DNA from: Saccharopolyspora oryzae
GTDB lineage: Bacteria; Actinomycetota; Actinomycetes; Mycobacteriales; Pseudonocardiaceae
Reading direction: 5' to 3'
DNA length: 42,867 nucleotides
NCBI RefSeq assembly: GCF_027853915.1
Contig: NZ_JAQGLA010000071.1
Location: 1 to 42,867 of the forward strand
In this document: piece after piece, positions 6,557 to 14,861 of the stretch
How positions within the stretch are numbered: the first letter of the stretch is position 1
Layout of the letters: the number at the start of each line of letters is the position of its first letter
The notes under the pieces: generated by a model
The model's database searches: none
Seen by the model: the letters and a program-made list of their open reading frames with translations, nothing else
What the model was told of the DNA's origin: nothing
Made by a program: the position numbers and the translations under genes

Positions 6557-7474
6557 TCAGGTGGTGCGGGGAGCGCGGCGGGAGATCGCGACGCCGATGA
6601 GGCAGATCACGCCGCCGAGCAGGGCGTAGGCCGTCGGAACTTCGCTCAGCAGCAGCCAGGACAGCCCGGTCGAGACCGCCGGGACCGCGTAGGTCGAGGC
6701 GGTGAGCCGGCCCGCGTTCATCCGGCGCAGGGCGTAGGACCAGGTGGTGAAGCCGACCGCGGTCGGGAACAGTCCCAAGTAGACAGTGCTGAGGATGGCG
6801 TCGAGCGGAGCGGTCTGGAGTTCGTCCAGCAGCTGCGGGGTCCACGGCAGGAGAACCGCGGTCGCGACCACGCAGCCGAGCCAGATCGCGATCAGCCCGT
6901 CGATGCCGCGCAGCGCGACCTTCTGGAGCAGCACGCCCGCCGCGTACAGGACGGCAGCGACCAGGCACAGCACCACACCCATCCCGTCGCGGTTCCCGGC
7001 CGAGCCGAACGCGATGATCGAGAGCCCGCCCAGGGCGACCAGCGAACCGGCGATCAGCACCTTCGAGTAGCCCTCGCCCAGGAACAGCCCGGCGCCGAAC
7101 GCGACCAGCAGCGGTGCGATGTTCACCAGCAGCGCGGCCGTTCCCGCGTCGATGTGCAGTTCGGCGGTGTTGAGCACCACCGTGTAAGCGGCCAGCCAGA
7201 GCACCGAGTACACCGCGACGAGCACCAGGGTCCGGCGCGAGTTCGGCACCGGCGGGCGGCCGCGGAACCGGATCAGCACCAGGACGGTGAGCGCGGTCGC
7301 CGCGACCGCGAGGCGCAGCAACGCCATGGGTGCGGGGGACAGCGACTGCCCGATGCTTCGGATCGCCACGAAGGACGACGCCCACAGCAGCACGGTCACG
7401 AGGGCGGCGGCAGCGGCCCGGTTGCGCTCGTCAGTGGCGGGAGCGGGTTGGAGGGTCTGGGTCTGTTCGGTCAC
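6557..7474 (-). CDS. EamA/DMT-family transporter
   Basis: 305 residues with ten predicted helices in two EamA repeats (residues ~20-145 and ~155-295). Recognisable pieces: LLWASSFVAIRSIGQSLSPA at the first helix, LNTAELHIDAGTAALLVNIA, PLLVAFGAGLFLGE at the end of repeat 1, and FPTAVGFTTWSYALRRMNAG in repeat 2. These are drug/metabolite transporters, often exporters of amino acids or related metabolites; the substrate is not inferable. GTG at 7474 (VTEQTQTL) chosen over the upstream ATG at 7510, which would run into the divergent promoter region. Divergent from a LysR gene, which probably controls it. Confidence 0.92.
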   Translation of the reverse strand: MTEQTQTLQPAPATDERNRAAAAALVTVLLWASSFVAIRSIGQSLSPAPMALLRLAVAATALTVLVLIRFRGRPPVPNSRRTLVLVAVYSVLWLAAYTVVLNTAELHIDAGTAALLVNIAPLLVAFGAGLFLGEGYSKVLIAGSLVALGGLSIIAFGSAGNRDGMGVVLCLVAAVLYAAGVLLQKVALRGIDGLIAIWLGCVVATAVLLPWTPQLLDELQTAPLDAILSTVYLGLFPTAVGFTTWSYALRRMNAGRLTASTYAVPAVSTGLSWLLLSEVPTAYALLGGVICLIGVAISRRAPRTT

Positions 7475-7557
7475 GACAATTATCGTTGCCAAGCCAAAAC
7501 GAAAGGACAAGTGATTATTTCTACCGAAAGATTAAGCAATGCTGTACGGTTCTGGGT
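7475..7557. promoter_or_regulatory. AT-rich divergent promoter region, EamA/LysR
   Basis: 83 bp between the two start codons, clearly richer in A/T than its surroundings (ATTATCG, CAAAACGAAAGG, GATTATTTC, GATTAAGC). A LysR-type T-N11-A operator is expected here; several candidates exist and I cannot choose one. Position between divergent regulator and target genes is the main evidence. Confidence 0.55.
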
Positions 7558-8439
7558 GTGCTTGACCTGCCAAGACTGCGCGTGCTCCGGGCGGTCGTCG
7601 CCACCGGATCGATCCGCGCGAGCGCTGACGCGCTCGGCTACACGCCGTCCGCGGTGAGCCAGCAGCTCGCCTCGCTGCAGCGCGAGACCGGCCTGCAGCT
7701 GTTCGAGCGGGTCGGTCGCGGGATCGAACCGACCACCGCGGGACAGACCCTCGCGGCCGAAGCCGAGCCGCTGTTCGCCGCGGTCAGCCGGCTCGAAGGC
7801 GTGGTCGGCGACCTGCGCGCCGGACGCATCGGCAGCCTGTCGATCGGCTACTTCAGCACCGCCGGGGCGACCTGGCTGCCCTCGATCGTCGCCGCGCTGC
7901 GCGCCGAATTCCCCGAACTGCGGCTGGAACTGCGGCTGACCGAGCTCGATGCGTCCGATCCGGACATCGACATCTTCGTCGAGCGGCCCGGCACCGAGCA
8001 CCCGCCGCACGTGGAGGTGCGCCACCTCACCGACGACCCGTACCTGGTGGTCGTCCGCGACGACGACCCGCTCGCCGGGCGCAAGGAGGTGCCGCTGGCC
8101 GAACTGGCCGAAAGGCACTGGGTGGACAACGACTTCGCCGCCGGAGCGTGCCGGCAGGTGCTCCTGGAAGCGTGCGCCGAGGCGGGGTACGCGCCGCGCT
8201 TCGCGGTGGAGACCCGCGACTACCAGACCGCGATCCCGTTCGTGGCAACGGGAATCGGCATCACCGTGATCCCGCGCCTGGGCATCGGGAACCTGCCCGC
8301 CGGGCTGACCGCGGTCCCCGTGGTGGCGCCGGCGCCGATGCGCCGGATCAACGTCGCGGTGAAGAAGTCGATCGCCGACCACCCGGCCGCGCGGCGCACC
8401 GTCGCACTGCTGCACGAGCTCACCGCCGTCGACTTTTGA
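7558..8439 (+). CDS. LysR-family transcriptional regulator
   Basis: 293 residues. N-terminal winged HTH: LPRLRVLRAVVATGSIRASA, LGYTPSAVSQQLASLQRETG, LQLFERVGRGIEPTTAGQTL; then the linker helix and the periplasmic-binding-protein-like effector domain (SLSIGYFSTAGATWLPSIVA onward, ~90-290). LTTRs typically activate a divergently transcribed gene on binding a metabolite, here probably the EamA transporter. GTG at 7558 begins the HTH directly; the ribosome site is poor and the leader is AT-rich. Length is normal for the family. Confidence 0.95.
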   Translation: MLDLPRLRVLRAVVATGSIRASADALGYTPSAVSQQLASLQRETGLQLFERVGRGIEPTTAGQTLAAEAEPLFAAVSRLEGVVGDLRAGRIGSLSIGYFSTAGATWLPSIVAALRAEFPELRLELRLTELDASDPDIDIFVERPGTEHPPHVEVRHLTDDPYLVVVRDDDPLAGRKEVPLAELAERHWVDNDFAAGACRQVLLEACAEAGYAPRFAVETRDYQTAIPFVATGIGITVIPRLGIGNLPAGLTAVPVVAPAPMRRINVAVKKSIADHPAARRTVALLHELTAVDF

Positions 8440-8488
8440 ACCTCGCCCGGTGCGGGCACTCCTGTTGCACGAGCGATGGGAGGGAGCC

Positions 8489-8950
8489 ATGACTTCCGAA
8501 CCGAGCGCAGGGCGGACCGAGCAGCGCGCCGGGACGGCGCACAGCACCTGGGCGCTGGCCGGCTCGCCGCCCGCCGGGGCCCCGACCGGATGGCTCGCCT
8601 TCGCCGGCTCGATGCTGGGGCTGCTGGGGATCTTCAACATCATCACCGGCGTCACCGCGCTGGTCCGCCCCGGGTACTTCCTGGTCGCCCCCACCCGGCT
8701 GCTGGTGTTCAACTACCCGGTCTGGGGCTGGATCTGGGTCGTCTTCGGCCTGGTGCAGGTGGCCGTCGGCATCGGCGCGGTGTACGGCCGGGGCTGGGCC
8801 CGCTTCATCGGCATCGACCTCGCCGCGCTCTGCGCCATCGGGCACCTGGTGTTCCTCACCGCGTTCCCGCTGTGGTCGGTCCTGGTCATCGCCCTGTCGG
8901 TGATGGTCATCTACGGCCTGGTCGTGCGAAGTCCAGCAGGGCACGGATGA
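8489..8950 (+). CDS. Four-helix membrane protein (DUF7144-type)
   Basis: 153 residues. After a ~40-residue hydrophilic N-terminus, four hydrophobic helices: AFAGSMLGLLGIFNIITGVT, VWGWIWVVFGLVQVAVGIGA, IDLAALCAIGHLVFLTAFPL and VLVIALSVMVIYGLVV. The pattern and the W-G-W motif between helices match an actinobacterial membrane domain (DUF7144). Function unknown, associated with envelope stress in my recollection, but not proven. ATG at 8489 chosen for GGGAGGGA upstream. Convergent with the molybdoenzyme gene, 12 bp apart. Confidence 0.7.
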   Translation: MTSEPSAGRTEQRAGTAHSTWALAGSPPAGAPTGWLAFAGSMLGLLGIFNIITGVTALVRPGYFLVAPTRLLVFNYPVWGWIWVVFGLVQVAVGIGAVYGRGWARFIGIDLAALCAIGHLVFLTAFPLWSVLVIALSVMVIYGLVVRSPAGHG

Positions 8951-8962
8951 CGTGGTGCCCGC

Positions 8963-10474
8963 TCATCGGCACGTGATCCGGACCGAATGCCACCCGGTCG
9001 CGCCGTCGGGCACCACGCCCTGCCGCCGCGGGGTCTGCGTCTGCCCGGTCCGGTCGGTGGCGCGGCATTCGATCACGTGCTCGCCGGGCGGGAGTTGCAG
9101 CACGGCCCGCCACATCCGCCAGGTGTCCCGGCTGACGTCGACGGCGAGTTCGGCGACCTGCCACGGCCCGCCGTCGGCGCGGACCTCGACCCGGTCGATC
9201 CCGGTGTGCTGCGCCCAGGCGATCCCGGCGACCGTGACCGCCCCCGCGGGCACCGGCGGCCCGGGCTGCGGCCGATCGATGCGGGACTCCGTCTTGATCG
9301 GTGCCTGCCGCGCCCAACCGCGCCGTTCCCAGTAGTGGGGCCGGTCGAAGGTCGTCACCTCGGCGTCCACCAGCCACTTGGTCGCCGAAACGTAGCCGTA
9401 CAGGCCCGGTACGACCATCCGGACCGGGAAGCCGTGCTCGGCGGGCAGCGGCTCGCCGTTCATCTCGACCGCCAGCAGCGCGCCCCGGTCGGGTTCGAGC
9501 AGCACGTCGAGCGGTGTGCCCGCGGTGTAGCCGTCGACGCTGGTGGTGAACAGCTGCTGCGCCCCGGTCCGCACCCCGGCTTCGAGCAGCAGGTCGCGCA
9601 CCGGTACCCCGGTGAACGTCGCGGTGGAGATCAGGTTCCCGCCGACCTGGTTGGAGACGCAGGTGAGCGTGATCTGCCGGGCTTCCAGCCTGCGCCGGAG
9701 CAGGTCGTCGAAGCTCAGCACGAGCTCGCGCTGCACCATGCCGTGCAGCCGCAGCTGCCAGTCCTCCGCGCGGAGCTGCGGAACGGTCAGCGCGGTGTCG
9801 ATCCGGTAGAAGTCGCGGTTCGCGGTGAGGAAGGTCGGGGTGCCCGAGGACGCGAAATCGGCGCCTCGCGGGACGGGCGGGGACGGAACTTCCGGGATCC
9901 GCGCGGCGGCGGTTCGCCGCGAGGTCGACACCCCGGTCGCGTTCTGGAGGAAACTGCCCGCCAGACCGGCGACACCGGCCCCGACCAGCGTGATCCCAGT
10001 GGTGATCAGGAACCGCCGCCGATCGGAGTCCAGGCCCGTCGAGGCCATCCCGGCGACGTGGTGCAGCCACCAGAACACGACCACGCCGACAACCAGCGAG
10101 GTCAGCGCCGCGGCCAGGCCGCCGTCCGAGCTGGCCACCGCCGCGCTCACGCCGACCAGCCCGAAAACCGCGATCAAGGCGGCCCCGGGCCACGCGCGCC
10201 GCCGGGACAGCAGCCCGGCGCAGACGGCGAGCAGCGCGATCACGAGCGTCATGCCCACCATCAGCGCCATCTTGTCGCCGGTGCCGAACACGGCGATGGC
10301 GAACTCCTTCACCGGCTCCGGCGTCAGGTAGATCACCGAGTTGCCGACGGCCACGAGCGGTGAGGTGCGGGTGCCGGTGATGCCCGCGACCAGGTGCCCG
10401 GAGCCGAGCGCGGCGGCGGTGGCGAACAGCCCGACCACGGCTGCGCGCATCCGCGGGATGGGGACAGGGGTCAT
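8963..10474 (-). CDS. Membrane-anchored sulfite-oxidase-like molybdopterin oxidoreductase
   Basis: 503 residues. Residues 1-175 hold about five transmembrane helices (MRAAVVGLFATAAALGSGHL, MALMVGMTLVIALLAVCAGL, LTSLVVGVVVFWWLHHV, FLITTGITLVGAGVAGLAGS). The C-terminal half is the sulfite oxidase fold (Oxidored_molyb ~225-390, dimerisation domain ~400-500). The Moco-binding cysteine is Cys272 in ITLTCVSNQVGG; FPVRMVVPGLYGYVSATKWL is the typical substrate-side motif. Catalysis is expected outside the membrane; electron partner and substrate unknown (sulfite, or reduction of oxidised methionine or sulfoxides, are possibilities). ATG at 10474 is divergent from the epimerase gene and shares its promoter region. 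Confidence 0.93.
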   Translation of the reverse strand: MTPVPIPRMRAAVVGLFATAAALGSGHLVAGITGTRTSPLVAVGNSVIYLTPEPVKEFAIAVFGTGDKMALMVGMTLVIALLAVCAGLLSRRRAWPGAALIAVFGLVGVSAAVASSDGGLAAALTSLVVGVVVFWWLHHVAGMASTGLDSDRRRFLITTGITLVGAGVAGLAGSFLQNATGVSTSRRTAAARIPEVPSPPVPRGADFASSGTPTFLTANRDFYRIDTALTVPQLRAEDWQLRLHGMVQRELVLSFDDLLRRRLEARQITLTCVSNQVGGNLISTATFTGVPVRDLLLEAGVRTGAQQLFTTSVDGYTAGTPLDVLLEPDRGALLAVEMNGEPLPAEHGFPVRMVVPGLYGYVSATKWLVDAEVTTFDRPHYWERRGWARQAPIKTESRIDRPQPGPPVPAGAVTVAGIAWAQHTGIDRVEVRADGGPWQVAELAVDVSRDTWRMWRAVLQLPPGEHVIECRATDRTGQTQTPRRQGVVPDGATGWHSVRITCR

Positions 10475-10524
10475 GGCTCCATTCGACGGCCCGAAAGCGG
10501 GCTGGGCCAGTCATGACGACGATT

Positions 10525-10560
10525 CGTAAGACAACGGCAAGACCTTGTGGATTGCTTACG
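10525..10560. promoter_or_regulatory. CGTAAG inverted pair in molybdoenzyme/epimerase promoter
   Basis: CGTAAG (10525-10530) and its reverse complement CTTACG (10555-10560), 24 bp apart, in the 136-bp space between the divergent starts. The same hexamer recurs in the second divergent promoter of this cluster (14780-14813). Candidate binding site for the response regulator encoded at 12659-13387; inference. Confidence 0.45.
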
Positions 10561-10610
10561 GCCGACCGCTCGGACAGCCGGATCGGGCTGGTCGCTCGTA
10601 CGGTCGTGGC

Positions 10611-11675
10611 GTGCGAGTTCTGGTCACCGGCGGTGCCGGGTTCATCGGATCGGCGGCCGCCGACGCGTTGGCCGCGAGGGGCCACGACGTCGTCCTGCTG
10701 GACGCGTTCCTGCCGCAGGCGCACGGGGAGGACCGGCCTTCGCGCCATCCGCTGGTGCGCGGCGATGTGCGCGATCCCGAGCTGCTCCGCGAAGTGCTCC
10801 GGGACGTCGACGTCGTGTGCCACCAAGCGGCGATGGTCGGGCACGGCCTCGATCCGTCCGACATGCCCGACTACGCGTCGCACAACGACTACGGGACGGC
10901 GGTGCTGCTCGCCGCCATGCACGCGACCGGGGTGCGCCGCCTGGTGCTGGCGTCCTCGATGGTCGTCTACGGCGAAGGGCGTTACCGCTGCCCCCAGCAC
11001 GCGTTGGTCAAACCGGCGCCGCGGCAGGCCGAGGATCTGGCTGCCGGCCGGTTCGAGCCGAGATGTCCGGACTGCGCGACACCGCTGGAGCCCGAGCTGG
11101 TCCCGGAAGACGCCGACCTCGATCCGCGCAGCACCTACGCGGCGACGAAGCTGGCCCAGGAACACCTCGCCGCCGCGTGGGCCAGGCAGACCGGTGGCGG
11201 CACATGGGCACTGCGCTACCACAACGTCTACGGCCCGTGGATGCCCAGCGGGACCCCGTACGCCGGTGTGGCGTCGCTATTCCGCTCGGCCCTGCACCGA
11301 GGTGAAGCTCCGGTGGTCCTGGAAGACGGCCGCCAGCTGCGGGATTTCGTGCACGTCAGCGATGTCGCGGCGGCGAACGTCGCCGCGGTGGAGGCCGAGC
11401 CGCCGCCGGGCGAGCTGGACGCGCTGAACATCTGCTCCGGCGAGCCGCACACCATCGGCGATCTCGCCCGCGAGCTGGCGCGGGCGTGCGGCGGGCCGGA
11501 GCCGCACGTCGCCGGTGGTGCGCGGCCCAACGACGTGCGGCACATCGTCGCCGATCCGGCGAAAGCGCGCCGCGTGCTGGGTTTCCGGGCTGCGGTCGCG
11601 TTCTCGGACGGGGTGGCGTCCTTCGCGCACGCGCCGCTACGGGCGCCTGCCGCGATCGGCCTGGGCGAGCGGTAG
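10611..11675 (+). CDS. NAD-dependent epimerase/dehydratase (extended SDR)
   Basis: 354 residues. Rossmann start MRVLVTGGAGFIGSAAADAL; LVLASSMVVYGEG with the active Ser; catalytic STYAATK (YxxxK); RYHNVYGPWMPSGTPYAGVA in the sugar-binding part; DFVHVSDVAAA. This is the UDP/NDP-sugar epimerase/dehydratase class. Between the Ser and Tyr motifs is an insert with Cys/His: YRCPQH, then RCPDC about 33 residues later, resembling a small zinc ribbon. GTG at 10611 begins the Rossmann motif; ribosome site poor. Probably makes an activated sugar for the glycosyltransferases of the same cluster. Its 3' end overlaps the convergent histidine kinase gene by 39 bp. Confidence 0.9.
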   Translation: MRVLVTGGAGFIGSAAADALAARGHDVVLLDAFLPQAHGEDRPSRHPLVRGDVRDPELLREVLRDVDVVCHQAAMVGHGLDPSDMPDYASHNDYGTAVLLAAMHATGVRRLVLASSMVVYGEGRYRCPQHALVKPAPRQAEDLAAGRFEPRCPDCATPLEPELVPEDADLDPRSTYAATKLAQEHLAAAWARQTGGGTWALRYHNVYGPWMPSGTPYAGVASLFRSALHRGEAPVVLEDGRQLRDFVHVSDVAAANVAAVEAEPPPGELDALNICSGEPHTIGDLARELARACGGPEPHVAGGARPNDVRHIVADPAKARRVLGFRAAVAFSDGVASFAHAPLRAPAAIGLGER

Positions 11676-12668
11676 CCGGACCTCGAAGCGGCACCCGGGG
11701 CCGTGGTTGCGGGCGGTGATGGTGCCGTGGTGCGCCTGCACGAGTCCGCGCGCGATCGCCAGGCCGAGCCCGGCCCCGGCGGTGTCGTCCCGCCGGGCCT
11801 GGTCGCCGCGGAACGCGACGTCGAACACCCGCTCCAGCTCGGCCGGTGCGATTCCGCCGCAGGCGTCGTCGACCCGCAACCACGCCTGACCGCCGTCGGT
11901 GCCGGAGGTCAGCACGATCGAGCCGCGGGCCGGGGTGTGGCGGATCGCGTTCGACAGCAGGTTCCGCAGCACGCGGGAGAGTTCCGGATCGCTGCCCTGC
12001 ACCACCGGCCAGTCGCTGGTGGCGGTCCGCAGCTCGACCTCGCGGTGCCGGGCCAGCGGATCCACCACCGCGACCACTTCGTCCACGACGTCGCGCAGCG
12101 GCACCGCGGAGAACTCCAGCTGCACCGCGCCCGCGGTGATCCGGGACAGCTCGAAGAGGTCCTCGACCATGGCCGACAGCCGCTCGCTCTCGGACCGGAT
12201 GTGCGTGGCGTAGGCGCACACCTCGTCCGGTTCGCCGACCACACCGTCGGCCAGGGCCTCGGCCATCGCGCGAATTCCGGCCAGCGGAGTGCGCAGGTCG
12301 TGGCTGATCCACGCGACCAGTTCCCGGCGAGCGGCCTCGGCGGCCCGCTCCCGCGCGCGTGCTTCCCGCTCCCAGACGCTGCGGCGGGCGATGCTGCGGC
12401 CGAGCAGGACCGCCACCGGCACGGTCACCACCGCGACCGCCGTGCAGATCACCACCGCGGTGGTCAGCTGCGGCCCGAACATGAAGCCGGTCACGCCGAC
12501 GATCCCGGCCAGGGTGGCCAGCAGCGGCGTCAGCACCAGCGCGGTCAGCGCCGAGGTCAGCGACCGCTTCCGCAGGAAGTAGAGCAGCGCGGCACCGGCG
12601 AACGCGACGGGCAGCGAGAGCCCGACCGCGTAAGGGACGACGTGGGTGAGTTCGGTGATCACGTCCAT
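11637..12668 (-). CDS. Sensor histidine kinase
   Basis: 343 residues. Two to three N-terminal helices (VPYAVGLSLPVAFAGAALLY; ALTALVLTPLLATLAGIVGV; TAVVICTAVAVVTVPVAVLL) with almost no extracellular loop, so it may sense within the membrane. Then the phosphoacceptor SHDLRTPLAGIRAMAEAL with His123, the N-box LSRVLRNLLSNAIRHTPARG, and G-boxes VDDACGGIAPAELERVFDVA and AGAGLGLAIARGLVQAH. ATG at 12668 lies inside the end of the response regulator gene (10-bp overlap), showing translational coupling. The start further upstream would only add shadow sequence. Confidence 0.95.
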   Translation of the reverse strand: MDVITELTHVVPYAVGLSLPVAFAGAALLYFLRKRSLTSALTALVLTPLLATLAGIVGVTGFMFGPQLTTAVVICTAVAVVTVPVAVLLGRSIARRSVWEREARARERAAEAARRELVAWISHDLRTPLAGIRAMAEALADGVVGEPDEVCAYATHIRSESERLSAMVEDLFELSRITAGAVQLEFSAVPLRDVVDEVVAVVDPLARHREVELRTATSDWPVVQGSDPELSRVLRNLLSNAIRHTPARGSIVLTSGTDGGQAWLRVDDACGGIAPAELERVFDVAFRGDQARRDDTAGAGLGLAIARGLVQAHHGTITARNHGPGCRFEVRLPLAQADRGRRP

Positions 12669-13387
12669 GCGGTGGCCCCGGTCGGTGGCTCCGCGGGATC
12701 GTAGCGGTACCCGACACCCCAGACGGTGCTGATCCGCCGGGGACGGGCGGGATCCGGCTCGATCTTCTCCCGCAGGCGCCTCATGTGGACGGTGACGGTC
12801 GAGTGGTCGCCGAAGCTCCAGCCCCACACCGCTTCCAGCAGTTCGGTCCGGCTGAACGCCCGCCCCGGGTTGCGCAGCAGGAACACCAGCAGGTCGAACT
12901 CACGACCGGTCAGCGACAAGGCGGCACCGTCGAGCGTGCACCGCCGGGCACCCACGTCGATCTGCAGGCCACCGTCGCGCAGCGATTCGGCCGCAGCCGT
13001 GAGCGCAGCGCGCGATCGGCGCAGCACCGACCCCACGCGCAGCACCAGCTCGCGCGGGCTGAAGGGTTTGACGACGTAGTCGTCGGCGCCGAGCTCCAGC
13101 CCGAGAACCCGGTCGGCCTCCTCGCCCAGCGCGGTCAGCATCACCACCGGGACCGGGCTGTCCTCGCGGATGCGGCGGCACACCTCCAGCCCGCCTATCC
13201 CGGGCAGCATCAGGTCGAGCACCACCAGGTCGGGCGCGGCCGCGGTGAAGGACCGCAGTGCGGTTTCCCCGTCACCGGCGAGATCGACCTGGTAGCCGGA
13301 GCGCTCCAGGTACCGGCGGAGCACGTCGCGCACCGCGTGGTCGTCGTCGACGACGAGGATCCGCCCCGCCTCGTCCTGCTGCTTCAT
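12659..13387 (-). CDS. OmpR-family response regulator
   Basis: 242 residues. Receiver domain ~9-122 with acidic pocket DDD at 14-16, phosphoacceptor Asp58 (LVVLDLMLPG) and Lys107 (VVKPFSPREL). C-terminal winged-helix DNA-binding domain ~145-235: ALSLTGREFDLLVFLLRNPG, RTELLEAVWGW, DHSTVTVHMRRLREKIEPDP, ISTVWGVGYRYDP. Pairs with the kinase that overlaps its 3' end, and begins 4 bp after the stop of the upstream membrane glycosyltransferase gene, so all three are one operon. OmpR-type factors bind direct repeats about 10-11 bp apart; such repeats are present at 14797-14814. Confidence 0.96.
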   Translation of the reverse strand: MKQQDEAGRILVVDDDHAVRDVLRRYLERSGYQVDLAGDGETALRSFTAAAPDLVVLDLMLPGIGGLEVCRRIREDSPVPVVMLTALGEEADRVLGLELGADDYVVKPFSPRELVLRVGSVLRRSRAALTAAAESLRDGGLQIDVGARRCTLDGAALSLTGREFDLLVFLLRNPGRAFSRTELLEAVWGWSFGDHSTVTVHMRRLREKIEPDPARPRRISTVWGVGYRYDPAEPPTGATAWT

Positions 13388-13391
13388 CCGA

Positions 13392-14717
13392 TCACCAGCT
13401 CGTCGCGATCAAGTGGTTCACCGCCAGCGCGGTCATCGCCTGCCCGGCCAGCCACCAACGCCGCTGCCGGTCGGGCAGCAGGGCGGCACCGACAGCGAAC
13501 CACACCGCGAACGGCAGCCAGATCCGCTCGACCTCGGCCTTGCTCAAACCGGAGATGTCGGCGGCCAGCACCGCTGCGGTCGCCGCCAGCACCAGCCAGG
13601 CAGCCGCGCCCCGGTCCACCGCGGCTCGGCGGACGGCCACCGCGGCGAACGGGCCTGCGGACAGCAGCAGAGCACCGATGTTGCCGAACACCCAGTACTC
13701 GTACGGCCGTTGGGCGAAATCGCCTTGGTGGTAGCGCTGGACGACCAAGTGGTAACCGTCCAACCACCAGAACCCGTACCACGCGAACACGGCGACCACA
13801 CCGGCCACGCCCGCTGCGGCGAGCAGCAGCGCACGGGCCCCACGAGTCCACAGCACCACCACGACCACGAGCGGGAAGAGCAGCACCAGCCCGTAGCTCA
13901 GGAACAGTGCGAATCCCAGCAGCACGCCAGCGCTGACCGCTGCGCACGCGGCCCACAAGCCACGGCGTGTGGCGGCAATGGCCAACAACGCGATCCCGGT
14001 GGTGGAGACCCCGGTGAACATGCCGTCGGCGGACACCCCGACCCACACCGCGCCGGGGAACAGCACGAGGAACGGCATGGTGGCCCGGGCCGCGTCCGCG
14101 CCCGCGAGAGCCCGCACGGTGACCGGCACGGCCACCGCCGCGAGCTGACCGACCGACATCGACACGACCGCTGCCCAAGCCCCACCACCGAGCCCGATCC
14201 GGTCGAGCCACACGTAGCTCAGCAGGGCGCCGGGCGGATGCCCGGACACGTGCACGGTCCAGGAGTCGGGCTGTCCGGCCAGGATCCGGTCGGTGAAGAC
14301 GCGGAGCGCGGCACCGATGTCGGTGACCCGCGGTACGTCGTGCAGGTATTCGGTCCACTCGGTCAACCGCCCGGCGATGCCGTTCTGCCACCCGTCCACC
14401 AGCGCCAGCGACACGGTCCACACCATCCCGGCGAGGTACCCGGTCACGAGCAGGCGGCCCCACGGCAGGCGCGCGGCCAGCACCGGACCCCAGGTGATGA
14501 CCGCACCGGCGGTGACGATCGCGAGCGGGGTTCCGGGGCCGACGCGGGGCAGCCAGTACCCGAACAGCGGTGCGGCATCGGCGTACAGCGGACCACCCGC
14601 GCGGTTCAGCAGGAAACCGGCTGCGGCCGAGCCCACCACGACGACGACAGCGACGGCGAGCGCGACCAAGTCGGCCCGCCACCGCCGGTCCGCGGTGGGG
14701 CTGGGGGTTGTCGGCAC
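13392..14717 (-). CDS. Polytopic membrane protein, GT-C glycosyltransferase-like
   Basis: About 441 residues and 10-12 transmembrane helices. Between the first helices are an extracytoplasmic loop (TEWTEYLHDVPRVTDIGAAL) and the motif VHVSGHPPGALL near residue 170, typical of an actinobacterial family related to GT39/GT87 mannosyl- or arabinosyl-transferases that use polyprenyl-phosphate sugars. Later helices: AWYGFWWLDGYHLVVQRYHQ and the C-terminal MTALAVNHLIATSW. A clear acidic catalytic pair is not obvious, so the enzymatic role is inferred. Start uncertain: GTG at 14717 lies near the first helix and may be leaderless (TAGCCT just upstream); the ATGs at 14810 and 14834 would run into the CGTAAG repeats. 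Confidence 0.75.
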   Translation of the reverse strand: MPTTPSPTADRRWRADLVALAVAVVVVVGSAAAGFLLNRAGGPLYADAAPLFGYWLPRVGPGTPLAIVTAGAVITWGPVLAARLPWGRLLVTGYLAGMVWTVSLALVDGWQNGIAGRLTEWTEYLHDVPRVTDIGAALRVFTDRILAGQPDSWTVHVSGHPPGALLSYVWLDRIGLGGGAWAAVVSMSVGQLAAVAVPVTVRALAGADAARATMPFLVLFPGAVWVGVSADGMFTGVSTTGIALLAIAATRRGLWAACAAVSAGVLLGFALFLSYGLVLLFPLVVVVVLWTRGARALLLAAAGVAGVVAVFAWYGFWWLDGYHLVVQRYHQGDFAQRPYEYWVFGNIGALLLSAGPFAAVAVRRAAVDRGAAAWLVLAATAAVLAADISGLSKAEVERIWLPFAVWFAVGAALLPDRQRRWWLAGQAMTALAVNHLIATSW

Positions 14718-14779
14718 CAGCGCGAGGCTAGTCCGGGCGCAGACCTTCGCCAACGCGCCGGCGGCAGCCGTCAGCAACT

Positions 14780-14813
14780 CGTAAGAACTCTTCTCGCGTA
14801 AGGAATCCATAAG
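14780..14813. promoter_or_regulatory. Three CGTAAG-type repeats in divergent promoter
   Basis: CGTAAG at 14780-14785, CGTAAG at 14797-14802 and CATAAG at 14808-14813, i.e. spacings of 17 and 11 bp in direct orientation, between the GT-C gene and the GT2 gene. The 11-bp pair GCGTAAGGAAT / CCATAAGGTCG fits an OmpR-type tandem site. The motif recurs at the other divergent promoter of the cluster. Binding by the local response regulator is inferred. Confidence 0.55.
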
Positions 14814-14861
14814 GTCGGTTGGAGTTCTCGGCACCGACCGCAGTGCGTTTCACTGGCCTGT

